From assembly GCA_029243395.1 (NCBI GenBank), contig JAQWSE010000002.1, positions 248,001 through 312,000 on the forward strand: a DNA stretch of 64,000 nt. The letters are read 5' to 3'. This DNA is from Paracoccaceae bacterium (GTDB lineage Bacteria > Pseudomonadota > Alphaproteobacteria > Rhodobacterales > Rhodobacteraceae). The notes under the pieces are model-generated. The model had not been told where the DNA came from. It saw nothing but the letters and a program-made list of their open reading frames with translations, and ran no database searches. The translations under genes were made by a program, and so were the position numbers. The first letter of the stretch is position 1. Each line of letters opens with the position of its first letter. Shown piece by piece: positions 25,327 to 34,335 of this stretch.

Positions 25327-26355
25327 ATGGCTGACATAGTAATTCAAAAAAAGGGTAAAGTAGGCCAAATCACTCTTAGTAGACCCAATGCCTTGAACGC
25401 TTTAACTTATGAAATGATCACTTCAATAGAAAAGGCTCTAATAGAATGGGAAAATGACATATCTGTACAAGCCATTCTAGTTGATGCAGAAGGCCCTCGT
25501 GCATTTTGTGCTGGGGGAGACATTTCAGAACTTTATAAACAGGGCGAGAGAAAAAATTATGAATTTGGGCAGAAATTCTGGGCCGATGAGTATCGGTTGA
25601 ATGCACTTATAGACATTTACCCCAAGCCTTATGTGGTCTTTATGCAGGGTTTTACCATGGGTGGTGGAGTTGGAATTTCTTGCCATGGCAGTCATCGAAT
25701 TGTAGGTGAAAGTAGCCGCATTGCCATGCCAGAATGTGGAATTGGATTGGTTCCTGATGTTGGAGGTTCCTTCCTTTTGACTCAGAGGTCAACCAACTTA
25801 GGGATTTATCTTGGAATTACGGGTAGCCAAATGGACGCTAGTGATGCAATTTTTGCTGGTTTTGCAGACCATTTTATACCTGAGACTAAGTGGGATATAG
25901 TTAAGCGTAAACTTATACAAACAGGTGATCCACATTTTATCGAAGACATAGAAGAAGATCTTCCACCGTCTCATTTATCAAAGAACTTTGATACTATTGT
26001 AAAAGTTTTTTCAGAAAGTGACCCTATATCTATCATTAATAGAATGATCCACTATCCTGAACTGGAAAGCAGTTTGGCAAGACTTAGAAAAGCTTCGCCT
26101 CTTTCGGTTTTAGTTACTTCATACATGCTTAGAATTCCTGAGATTTCTCAATCAGTTAAAGCTGCGTTGAAAATTGAGTATCGCTATACAGCTAGAGCCC
26201 AGGAATTCACTGATTTTCAAGAAGGGATAAGGGCCATGGTAGTAGACAAAGATAGGAATCCAATTTGGAAGCATTCTTCTCTTGAGGCTGTAACTAAAGA
26301 GGAGGCTTTATGTTTATTAAAACCTCTCGGTAGTCACTTAGAATTAAGACTGTAA
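25327..26355 (+). CDS. 3-hydroxyisobutyryl-CoA hydrolase (crotonase fold)
   Basis: A 342-residue crotonase-superfamily protein. The oxyanion-hole segments are FCAGGDISELYKQG and GFTMGGGVGISCHGSHR, and the catalytic Glu is in MPECGIGLVPDVGGSFLL, a pattern of HIBCH-type hydrolases and not plain enoyl-CoA hydratases (length >330, extended C-terminal half). It would release 3-hydroxyisobutyrate for the next enzyme, MmsB. A separate enoyl-CoA hydratase for methacrylyl-CoA is not in this operon and must be encoded elsewhere. Confidence 0.92.
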   Translation: MADIVIQKKGKVGQITLSRPNALNALTYEMITSIEKALIEWENDISVQAILVDAEGPRAFCAGGDISELYKQGERKNYEFGQKFWADEYRLNALIDIYPKPYVVFMQGFTMGGGVGISCHGSHRIVGESSRIAMPECGIGLVPDVGGSFLLTQRSTNLGIYLGITGSQMDASDAIFAGFADHFIPETKWDIVKRKLIQTGDPHFIEDIEEDLPPSHLSKNFDTIVKVFSESDPISIINRMIHYPELESSLARLRKASPLSVLVTSYMLRIPEISQSVKAALKIEYRYTARAQEFTDFQEGIRAMVVDKDRNPIWKHSSLEAVTKEEALCLLKPLGSHLELRL

Positions 26356-26373
26356 TTTTATTAGGAGGATATT

Positions 26374-27243
26374 GTGAAAGTAGGTTTTATTGGTTTAGGT
26401 AATATGGGTCTGCCAATGGCAGAAAATTTGTATGAAGCTGGATATGAAATTATAGGATTCGATTTAAAAACAGAAATTAAAGCAAAGTTTTCTGTTCTCA
26501 ATGAAATTGAACATGTTGTTAAGGATAAACAAGTTATTTTCACCATGCTACCAAGTGGTAGAGAGGTCATGGATGTTTATCGACAAATAGTGCCATTATG
26601 TGCTCCTGGGACGGTTATGGTTGATTGTTCGACCATTGACGTAAAGAGTGCTCATTTTGTAGGGAACTTAGCAAAGGACTCCCAATTGCTGACTTTAGAT
26701 GCTCCAGTTTCAGGTGGTGTTATAGGGGCTGAACAGGGAACTCTCACATTCATGATCGGAGGTGATCAGAAAGGCTTTGATGACATCAAACCACTTTTTG
26801 AGGTTATGGGAAAAAAGTCAGTGTATTGTGGCCATTCCGGTAGTGGCCAGGCGGCTAAGATTTGCAATAACATGATCCTAGGTGTTTCAATGATAGGGGT
26901 GTGTGAGGCTTTTTCATTAGCTGACAAGATAGGCTTGGATAGGCAGAAAATGTTTGAAGTTTCCTCTAATTCATCCGGTCAATGTTGGTCTTTAAACACA
27001 TACTGTCCAGCCCCTGGGGTGGGACCAAAGTCACCGTCTGATAACGAGTATGAACCAGGTTTTGCTACTGAGTTAATGTTAAAAGACTTATTGCTAGCTC
27101 AAGAAGCCGCAGAACAAGTTCATGCCCATACGCCGCTTGGAAAGCATGCCAGCAACATTTATCAAGATCTGGTCAAAAATGGAGGCCTTGGCAAGGATTT
27201 TTCATGTATCTTACCATTTTTTAAAGAGAAAAAGAGAGTTTAA
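26374..27243 (+). CDS. mmsB: 3-hydroxyisobutyrate dehydrogenase
   Basis: A 289-residue beta-hydroxyacid dehydrogenase oxidising 3-hydroxyisobutyrate to methylmalonate semialdehyde with NAD+. The N-terminal VGFIGLGNMGLPMAENL is the nucleotide loop, DAPVSGGVIGAEQGTL is the substrate-binding segment, and GQAAKICNNMILG carries the catalytic Lys. A good GGAGG precedes the GTG/ATG region (GTG at 26374). Its product feeds MmsA encoded first in the operon, closing the pathway. Its stop codon overlaps that of the convergent methyltransferase. Confidence 0.95.
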   Translation: MKVGFIGLGNMGLPMAENLYEAGYEIIGFDLKTEIKAKFSVLNEIEHVVKDKQVIFTMLPSGREVMDVYRQIVPLCAPGTVMVDCSTIDVKSAHFVGNLAKDSQLLTLDAPVSGGVIGAEQGTLTFMIGGDQKGFDDIKPLFEVMGKKSVYCGHSGSGQAAKICNNMILGVSMIGVCEAFSLADKIGLDRQKMFEVSSNSSGQCWSLNTYCPAPGVGPKSPSDNEYEPGFATELMLKDLLLAQEAAEQVHAHTPLGKHASNIYQDLVKNGGLGKDFSCILPFFKEKKRV

Positions 27244-27845
27244 GTATTCTGTCGAGCAAAAAGATGCAGGACTTCGATAGGTTTTCCGTCAAAACTAGAG
27301 CTTTTTTCTCTGAAAAATTTAAATATGGATAATCTGTTAAAGGAAAAGATAGCTCTCAAATCCTTTTCAGATCTGGGTACATAAAGTCTGCCTAACTGAT
27401 CTCTGTAACTTTGACTGCCTTCGTGCATTCCAAGGTAGAAAACCCCTCCTTTATTGAGAGTTTTTGGAATCTTTTTTAAGAGTTTGTTTTGTTCATTAAT
27501 TTTCAAATGTTGTATAGAAAATGAAGCCCATATGCCATCAAATTTTTCTTCATGTTTTAGCCTGGTTATGTCCATTTGAGAACAAAATACTCCTTGAGCA
27601 TCATTTAGAAATTTTAGCATCTCTTCTGATGCGTCGACGGCTTTGACATTTAATCCATTATCCCTAAACCACAGACTTTTCTCCCCCGTACCGCAACCCA
27701 GATCTAAGATATAACCACCTGGCTTCGTATATTGGAGGAAAACTTTTTGGGCTTGGTCTGGACTCTGATCAGACCTCCATTTTGAATATTTTTCTGCATT
27801 GTGGTCATAAAAATTGATAGTTTTTTCATCCATATTCAACCCCAA
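27240..27845 (-). CDS. Class I SAM-dependent methyltransferase
   Basis: A 201-residue methyltransferase of the Ubie/Tam type. Motif I is ILDLGCGTGEKSLWF, followed by the ribose-binding acid region VKAVDASEEMLKFL and DGIWASFSIQHL as motif IV. The substrate is unknown. It converges with mmsB, the two stop codons overlapping by a few bases. Confidence 0.85.
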   Translation of the reverse strand: MGLNMDEKTINFYDHNAEKYSKWRSDQSPDQAQKVFLQYTKPGGYILDLGCGTGEKSLWFRDNGLNVKAVDASEEMLKFLNDAQGVFCSQMDITRLKHEEKFDGIWASFSIQHLKINEQNKLLKKIPKTLNKGGVFYLGMHEGSQSYRDQLGRLYVPRSEKDLRAIFSFNRLSIFKFFREKSSSFDGKPIEVLHLFARQNT

Positions 27846-28258
27846 AAGTTGTTAAATCATGTGTTAAATTGAGTTCTGTATGAACTGGTGTTATTCTACT
27901 TCTTAATTAAATGCCTATTACTACTCTATGCTACCATACCAGAGGTAGATACTTGGACCTACTATTATTATAGTATCAAATCTGGTGAATAAATTTGGTT
28001 CCTCTGAAAAAATGATCAAATATCATCCTGAACAATAATTAAAAGCACCCCAAAGGAACTAGGAGATATACCTCAGCGTGGCGGTAGGTATGATTTAGCA
28101 GATAGTGACTGATTGCTGATGAAGTTTGTGAGTAAATCCATATAAATGTTTTTGATATTGCTATGAGAAATATTTTGGTTGAAAAAAAGTTGAAATTTAG
28201 ACGATATTCAGACTATGGTATTGTACTATTAGTTTAATTGCATGGTTATTTTCTGGAT
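27846..28258. other. Intergenic, no gene seen
   Basis: About 410 bases upstream of two divergent genes, rich in stops. No tRNA, long palindrome or plausible small gene was seen. It presumably carries promoters for the methyltransferase and the aminotransferase. Confidence 0.5.
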
Positions 28259-29650
28259 ATGGGTCAATTTATCAAAGGACTGAAAAATTCGCTTGAGTCG
28301 AAATCTTTGGAGCATCACCTGCATCCTTACACGAATCCCGAACTTGTTGCTGATATTGGGCCACAGATAATCCAATCTGGTGATGGTGTTAGGGTAACTG
28401 ATCTTGAAGGTAATTCATATATTGAAGGTATGAGCGGGCTATGGTGCGCCTCATTGGGCTTTAAGGAGCCTGAGCTGGTAGAAGCAGCAGTGTCACAAAT
28501 GAGGGAATTACCTTTTTACCACTCTTTTACTGGGAAGACTTCGGAGCCTACCATCCGATTAGCTGAAAAACTTGTTGAGATATCACCTAATAATTTGCAG
28601 CAGGTTTTCTTCTGTAATTCTGGATCTGAAGCGAATGATACTGCTATCAAGATTGTTTGGTATTATCAGGCCGCGAGAGGGCAAGCGCAGAAGCGGAAGA
28701 TCATCAGTCGCAAAGGTAGTTATCATGGCGTGACCTTGGCAGCTGCGAGCTTAACAGCATTATCTTATGCGCAAGAGGGTTTCAGCTTACCTTTGGATTT
28801 TGCTCTTCATACGACATGGCCGCATTATTTTCAGAATTCCCATGACAATGAGAGTGAGGAAGATTTCTCAAAAAGATTAGCGTCTGATCTCGAAAACCTT
28901 ATCACATTAGAAGGTGCTGAAAACATAGGTGCTTTTATAGCAGAACCACTTATGGGTGCAGGTGGTGTAATACTACCGCCAAAAGAATATTTTGAATTAA
29001 TTCAACCAATACTAAAAAAATATGATATTCTCATGATAGCTGATGAGGTAATTTGTGGCTTTGGAAGAACTGGTAATATGTGGGGCAGTGAAACCTTTAA
29101 TGTTTGCCCTGACATAATAACCTGCGCAAAAGGCCTATCTTCAGCATATATCCCCATATCAGCTGTTTTAATGTCAAAAGATATTGCTGATGAGGTTGAA
29201 AAACAGGCTGTAAGATTAGGTCAGTTTGGACATGGTTATACATATTCTGGACATCCTGTAGCTGCTGCAGTTGCTTTGAAAACTCTTGAAATCATGGAAG
29301 AGAGAAGCATTATAGATCATGTGAAAGGGTTGGAGGATCTTTTCCTAGAACGTGTTTCAGGTTTAAATGAATTTAGCTGCATTGGAGATACTCGAGCGAT
29401 CGGACTAATTGGAGCAGCAGAATTTATCAAACCAGGAACCAAAAGAACAAAACTAGATATAAAGCACAAATTTTCTACCAGGGCGGTGAAAGTCATTCAG
29501 GAAAATGGAGTAATTATTAGGGCGCTACCAATAGACGCCATTGCTTTTTGTCCTCCTTTAATTATTGAGAAAAAAGAGCTTAATGAGATGTTTGATCGCA
29601 TACATAGGGTTTTACCAAAAATAGATAAACTAGCAAAAACATTGACTTGA
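28259..29650 (+). CDS. Class III (omega) aminotransferase
   Basis: A ~463-residue PLP-dependent omega-aminotransferase. The GSEANDTAIKIVWYY phosphate/PLP region, the DEVICGFGRTG motif, and the PLP Lys in CAKGLSSAYIPISA are all present. Such enzymes transfer amino groups of beta-alanine, GABA, putrescine, taurine or related compounds to pyruvate. Homologues begin about 25 residues before LHPYTN, so the ATG at 28259 is used; a TTG at 28238 is an alternative. A role with the valine operon (beta-amino acids giving semialdehydes for MmsA) is inference. Confidence 0.88.
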   Translation: MGQFIKGLKNSLESKSLEHHLHPYTNPELVADIGPQIIQSGDGVRVTDLEGNSYIEGMSGLWCASLGFKEPELVEAAVSQMRELPFYHSFTGKTSEPTIRLAEKLVEISPNNLQQVFFCNSGSEANDTAIKIVWYYQAARGQAQKRKIISRKGSYHGVTLAAASLTALSYAQEGFSLPLDFALHTTWPHYFQNSHDNESEEDFSKRLASDLENLITLEGAENIGAFIAEPLMGAGGVILPPKEYFELIQPILKKYDILMIADEVICGFGRTGNMWGSETFNVCPDIITCAKGLSSAYIPISAVLMSKDIADEVEKQAVRLGQFGHGYTYSGHPVAAAVALKTLEIMEERSIIDHVKGLEDLFLERVSGLNEFSCIGDTRAIGLIGAAEFIKPGTKRTKLDIKHKFSTRAVKVIQENGVIIRALPIDAIAFCPPLIIEKKELNEMFDRIHRVLPKIDKLAKTLT

Positions 29651-29754
29651 ATTCAGAGTTTCAAAGCTATCCTTTATTTGAGGGCATTGAACTCATTGAA
29701 TCACACCTATTACGTGGATACGAATCCATGAATTCGAATAGAAAAGAATAGAAA

Positions 29755-30723
29755 ATGGACACTATACTAATCAATATTATCTTTTGTCTCGCAGGTCTTG
29801 CTGGTCTTTATTTTGGTGGGGAAAAACTGGTAACTGGCGCAGTCACCACGGCAAACAAGTTAAACATAAGGCCACAACTAGTCGCCATAACAATAGTGGC
29901 GCTTGGTACCTCTCTTCCTGAATTGTTTGTGTCAGTAAACGCGGTTAATCAAGGAGCGCAGGATATAGCATGGGGTAATGTTGTTGGCAGCAACATTTCA
30001 AATTTGTTCTGTGTATTGGGGGTTGCAGCGATTGTCTCACCATTATTAATTTCATCCAAGTCGTTAAAAGTCGAGGTTTTTTGGGTATTTTTCTCTTGCG
30101 GGGTTCTTGTTTTCTCTGCTCGAATGTTTTCGAGTATAAGTGTTTTGGGTGGAGCGTTACTACTCGTATTGTTGTTGGTGATAATATTTCATGTAAGTAT
30201 TACTGCACTGAAAACCCAAAAAAATAAGACTCAAAGTGATATTGATGATAGCTGGAAGAATTCTAAGATTTGGATTTCATTACTAACTATTTGTTTTGGT
30301 GCATTACTATTAATAGGATCGGCAGAATTAGTAGTTTTCTCAGCAAAAAAAATTGCTGAGATTCTTGTGATTCCAGAGGCTTTCATTGGTTTAACCATAA
30401 TTGCACTAGGTACATCCTTGCCCGAAGTGGCCGCTTCGATTGTTGCAGTTCAAAGGGGGCATTCAGACATAGCTATAGGTAATGTGATAGGATCCAACAT
30501 TTTTAACAGCCTGGGAATTATTGGTGCAGCGGCGATAGCCTCGGGAGCACAAAAATTTGCGGCTCCTGAAAACTTTGTAAGATTTGATATTCTAGTAATG
30601 TTTGCATCAACTTTAATCTTGGGAGTGATTTTCTTATATGCTAAGAGGATAGGGAGACGAATGGGCGCAATTTTTGTTTTCACTTATTTAGTGTATGTTT
30701 TGATTGCCTTCCATCAAGCCTAA
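29755..30723 (+). CDS. CaCA-family calcium/sodium antiporter, YrbG-like
   Basis: A 322-residue inner-membrane cation antiporter. It has two inverted alpha-repeats, GTSLPELFVSVNAVNQGAQD...GNVVGSNISN and GTSLPEVAASIVAVQRGHSD...GNVIGSNIFN, the transport-site signature of the CaCA superfamily, with about ten hydrophobic segments. Calcium is the likely main substrate by homology. It precedes a proton antiporter gene by 107 bp. Confidence 0.93.
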   Translation: MDTILINIIFCLAGLAGLYFGGEKLVTGAVTTANKLNIRPQLVAITIVALGTSLPELFVSVNAVNQGAQDIAWGNVVGSNISNLFCVLGVAAIVSPLLISSKSLKVEVFWVFFSCGVLVFSARMFSSISVLGGALLLVLLLVIIFHVSITALKTQKNKTQSDIDDSWKNSKIWISLLTICFGALLLIGSAELVVFSAKKIAEILVIPEAFIGLTIIALGTSLPEVAASIVAVQRGHSDIAIGNVIGSNIFNSLGIIGAAAIASGAQKFAAPENFVRFDILVMFASTLILGVIFLYAKRIGRRMGAIFVFTYLVYVLIAFHQA

Positions 30724-30830
30724 ATCTAAGATGATTAATTAAGATTGTAGAATTGAGAAAAATTCGCTATTACTCTGCAAAATGTACTGAGTGTCAGATA
30801 TTTGTTAGAAACAATAACAGGATATAGAGA

Positions 30831-32084
30831 ATGTTAGAATTACCAGCGATAGTTCTTATATGTGTAACAGTCTTTGGCTATGTGAATCACAAATACCTCA
30901 AATTACCCTTAACGGTTGGACTTGTCATTATTGCTTTAGTTTCAGGGCTGGCTGTCATTCTGCTAGATGTACTTTTCCCCAGTATGAAAGTTTCGTTAGC
31001 TTTAAATGGTTGGCTTGACGAAATCGATTTTAACCGAACCTTAATGAATGGTATGCTGAGTTTTCTTCTTTTTGCTGGGGCACTTCATGTTGACTTGGCA
31101 GGTTTAATGAAAGCAAAATTTCAAGTTTCTTTATTGGCTACCGTTGGGGTGCTGATTTCAACATTTATAAACGGTACCTGTTTTTATTTTCTTAGTAAGG
31201 CGCTTAGTTTCAATATTGAGTATATTTATTGTCTCATTTTTGGTGTGATAGTATCTCCCACTGACCCAGTTGCTGTTTTGGCTCTGTTAAAGAGATTGAA
31301 AGTTCCTAAACGCTTAGAATCTATGATAGGTGGCGAGAGCTTATTTAATGATGGGGTTGCGGTAGTGGTTTTTTCTGTACTGCTAGCAATTGCTTTTGGT
31401 AGTGCTACAGGCCATGGTCATGCTCCCAATATGGATGCCAATGCTATTGTTGGGTTATTCGTAAAAGAAGCATTTGGCGGTGCATTGTTGGGATTGATTG
31501 GGGGATATTTAACATTCCTTCTAATGAAGAGCATTGATGATTACATTATTGAAGTGATAGCCACTCTAGCCTTAGTCACTGGGGCGTATTCCATAGCCCT
31601 AAACCTACATCTTTCGGGCCCAATTGCCATGGTTGTAGCGGGTGTTTTTATAGGTAACACGGGTAAGGAATTTGCTATGAGTGAAAAAACTAGGCAACAT
31701 GTGACAGATTTCTGGCATCTAATAGATGAAATTTTGAATGCGGCATTATTTATTCTAATCGGGTTTGAAGTGGTAGCTTTGTCCAGTGAAAGTTCAGTCT
31801 GGCTTATTAGTGGTGTAGCTGTCATAGTAGCTGTTTTAGCGAGATTTATTGCAGTCTCCATCCCATTGACATTTCTTAGTACCTTGATTTCTAAGGAGCG
31901 GGGTGAAATTGTTATTCTCACCTGGGCTGGGCTTAAAGGTGGTATTTCAATAGCGTTGGCTCTTTCACTACCTGATATAGAAAGTAAACCTATAATTGTC
32001 ACTGCTGCTTATGCTGTGGTGGTTTTTTCTATCTTGATACAGGGATTGACTATCGAAAAAGTCATAGCTCGGATACATAAGTAA
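30831..32084 (+). CDS. CPA1-family Na+(K+)/H+ antiporter, NhaP-like
   Basis: A 417-residue membrane protein with about 12 hydrophobic helices. Diagnostic CPA1 motifs are SPTDPVAVLALLKRLKVPK, with the ion-binding Asp, and GGESLFNDGVAVVVFSV. It has no cytoplasmic regulatory C-terminus. Together with the CaCA antiporter before it and NhaA at 58637 it gives the cell several cation antiporters, fitting a saline habitat. Confidence 0.92.
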   Translation: MLELPAIVLICVTVFGYVNHKYLKLPLTVGLVIIALVSGLAVILLDVLFPSMKVSLALNGWLDEIDFNRTLMNGMLSFLLFAGALHVDLAGLMKAKFQVSLLATVGVLISTFINGTCFYFLSKALSFNIEYIYCLIFGVIVSPTDPVAVLALLKRLKVPKRLESMIGGESLFNDGVAVVVFSVLLAIAFGSATGHGHAPNMDANAIVGLFVKEAFGGALLGLIGGYLTFLLMKSIDDYIIEVIATLALVTGAYSIALNLHLSGPIAMVVAGVFIGNTGKEFAMSEKTRQHVTDFWHLIDEILNAALFILIGFEVVALSSESSVWLISGVAVIVAVLARFIAVSIPLTFLSTLISKERGEIVILTWAGLKGGISIALALSLPDIESKPIIVTAAYAVVVFSILIQGLTIEKVIARIHK

Positions 32085-32305
32085 CGAAGTTTCTTAATAT
32101 AGGTCAATCTTAAAGCTTTTCTTCATTAAGGTAAGATTAATTCTTTCAGAAGATTAAGACAAATCTTTCAAGATTTCTAATTGTAGAACCTACTTCCTGC
32201 ATTTGTACTCAAAAAAGGGTTTATTATATTTGTCTATCTTTACATCATGCATTAATTTTTAGTATTTCGAAGCAGTTGAAATAAAATGTTTCTAAGAGAT
32301 CTATT

Positions 32306-32755
32306 CTACTCTCTTTGGTCTAAATTTTCCAAGAGCTCTTGTAACCGTTCTAAGGTCCCATTGTCTTCAAGGGAAACAATTATTGAGGAAGCCTTTTGCA
32401 TCCATTTTGGTCTATTAGGACTCCATAATTCAACAGTTGGTTTGAATTCAATCTGACCATCTAATAAGCCCGCAGGGATATAGGCCATTCCCTCTAGTAA
32501 TTCTGGTTTATTATATATTAATGTGGAACAATCAGGGCAGTGAAAATAATGCATGTTTAAACCGCTACCTCCTACAATAGTATATGTCTTCATATCTCCA
32601 TTTATTTTGATCTCATGTTCTGGCCACGCCAGTGCAGACAACGAGGTTCCTAATCGTTGTTGGCATGTTGAACAATGACACTGGAACTGCATCATCGGGT
32701 CATGGTCCAAATCGAATGTTATCTTTTTGCAGTGACAATTTCCTGAGTAAGACAT
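32306..32755 (-). CDS. GFA-family zinc protein (glutathione-dependent formaldehyde-activating-like)
   Basis: A 149-residue GFA/CENP-V-fold protein. The metal Cys residues appear in NCHCKKITF, QCHCSTCQQRLG and FHCPDCSTLIY, the family's seven-Cys pattern. Physiological function of most bacterial GFA members is not established. It converges with the CPA1 antiporter. Confidence 0.9.
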   Translation of the reverse strand: MSYSGNCHCKKITFDLDHDPMMQFQCHCSTCQQRLGTSLSALAWPEHEIKINGDMKTYTIVGGSGLNMHYFHCPDCSTLIYNKPELLEGMAYIPAGLLDGQIEFKPTVELWSPNRPKWMQKASSIIVSLEDNGTLERLQELLENLDQRE

Positions 32756-32955
32756 TTTCCCCTCATTTTATAATCACAGGTTACACATTAGTCATTCTAT
32801 GACAGTACAGTAATGAGGGATAATCGAATAGCCAACATAAATTTAGCTAATTAAATAAAATTTATTGTTCTATTGTAATCAAAGCAGAAATTTTGATTCG
32901 AAATTTTTTTGTGCAGAAGTACCTAATAGATGCACAACAAGTCAGTGGATAAAAT

Positions 32956-33909
32956 ATGGAAGAAACTGAGGAAATTAGGGAAATAAAGAACCTTAAAAGA
33001 GAAGTGGCTAAACTCCGTTTAGAGGGAAACTTGCGGAAATCCTTATCTAATCAACTTACTATTCAAAAGAAGATTGCTGATGATGCCAAAGCCGAGGCAG
33101 AAGTTAAGTCGAAGGAACTTGAAGCTATATCTAATAAACTTGCCAAATACCTTTCACCTCAAATACATGAGCAAATATTCAGTGGCAAGCAGGATGCTGA
33201 AGTAAGAAGCAATAGAAAAAAATTAACAGTATTTTTCTCCGACATAGTTGGATTTACGGATATTTCAGACGAACTGGAATCTGAGGAGATGACAAATTTA
33301 CTAAATTTTTATCTTAATGAGATGTCCCAAATTGCTTTGAAATTTGGAGGTACAATTGACAAATATATAGGAGATGCTTTGATGATTTTTTTTGGTGATC
33401 CTGAAAGTGAGGGTCCTGAAAAAGATGCAAGAAAATGTTTGGAAATGGCTTCAGAAATGCAGCATCTTATGGAAGAGTTAAAAGGTCATTGGGGAAAGAA
33501 TTACAGTTTAAAGGATGATCTGCAAATTAGGATAGGAATAAATACTGGTTTTTGTACGGTGGGTAATTTTGGTAGTCTGGAGCGCGTTGACTATACCGCT
33601 ATAGGTAGCACTGTAAATTTGGCTTCTAGGCTGGAAGGCTTAGCTAATCCAGGAACTATTTTAATTTCAGAAGATACGCATTCTTTAGTAAAATCTTTAT
33701 TTACGTTTAAGAAACCAGTAGAGGTGGAAGTTAAAGGCTTTTTGAGGAAAATCAAATGTTTTGAAATTAAAGAAATCAATAAGTCAAGAGACGACATAGT
33801 GCAGATGAATGGCCGGGGATTTGACATAAAAATCAATACAAAACTGATTGATCAGAAAGCAATAGAAGATTTAAATGCTAAATTAGATGAGATAAAGAAA
33901 TCCTTTTGA
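32956..33909 (+). CDS. Class III adenylate/guanylate cyclase, coiled-coil only
   Basis: A 317-residue soluble cyclase: residues 1-60 are a charged coiled coil, then LAKYLSPQIHEQIF and the catalytic domain. Metal Asp96 (FFSDIVGFT) and Asp140 (YIGDALMIFFGD), Lys136, and Asn221/Arg225 (VNLASRL) are intact. It lacks the PAS-like sensor of its paralogue at 8242-9534 but shares the same linker and C-terminal extension, suggesting duplication and loss or gain of a sensor. It stands alone, with >150 bp before and >400 bp after it. Confidence 0.93.
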   Translation: MEETEEIREIKNLKREVAKLRLEGNLRKSLSNQLTIQKKIADDAKAEAEVKSKELEAISNKLAKYLSPQIHEQIFSGKQDAEVRSNRKKLTVFFSDIVGFTDISDELESEEMTNLLNFYLNEMSQIALKFGGTIDKYIGDALMIFFGDPESEGPEKDARKCLEMASEMQHLMEELKGHWGKNYSLKDDLQIRIGINTGFCTVGNFGSLERVDYTAIGSTVNLASRLEGLANPGTILISEDTHSLVKSLFTFKKPVEVEVKGFLRKIKCFEIKEINKSRDDIVQMNGRGFDIKINTKLIDQKAIEDLNAKLDEIKKSF

Positions 33910-34335
33910 TAGAAACTTTAATGTTTTAATAAGAGATAACAGTTCTTTTTAAATCAAATATATTCGGAAGGTAAGAGGACAATTACTTTGCCTGTTTTCA
34001 TGGGAAAACTTAATGAAATTCGTTGATTCAATTCAAGATTTTGATTGTTGTCCCTGGCATCAAAGTTTTGGATTTAACACTGACTTAAGTGGTTATGCTA
34101 GACTATTTCCAAGAAATTAGCTTTCCTTTTTTTAAAATCAATTTATTTTTTTTAAAATCAATTTATGATATGAACGGTAAACAAAAGTAGTGATATTGCT
34201 TTCATCTATGAGGTGAAGTAACTCATAAAGAGATTTGCTAATAAGAAAACTACAACTAGTATTAAATGACGGTTGAACAATTTTTGGATTGGGAACGCCA
34301 TTTTTTTCAAAAAATGTTAGAAGCTGGAACAGGAT
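33910..34335. other. Intergenic, no gene seen apart from a short tandem repeat
   Basis: About 425 bases, A+T-rich, without a convincing open frame. It holds the repeat listed separately and presumably the promoter of the TPR gene. Confidence 0.5.
34127..34165. repeat. Two-copy tandem repeat, period 20
   Basis: Two adjacent near-identical units of T7-8 followed by AAAATCAATTTA (34127-34145 and 34146-34165). It looks like a recent slippage or short duplication in a non-coding region. Confidence 0.8.
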
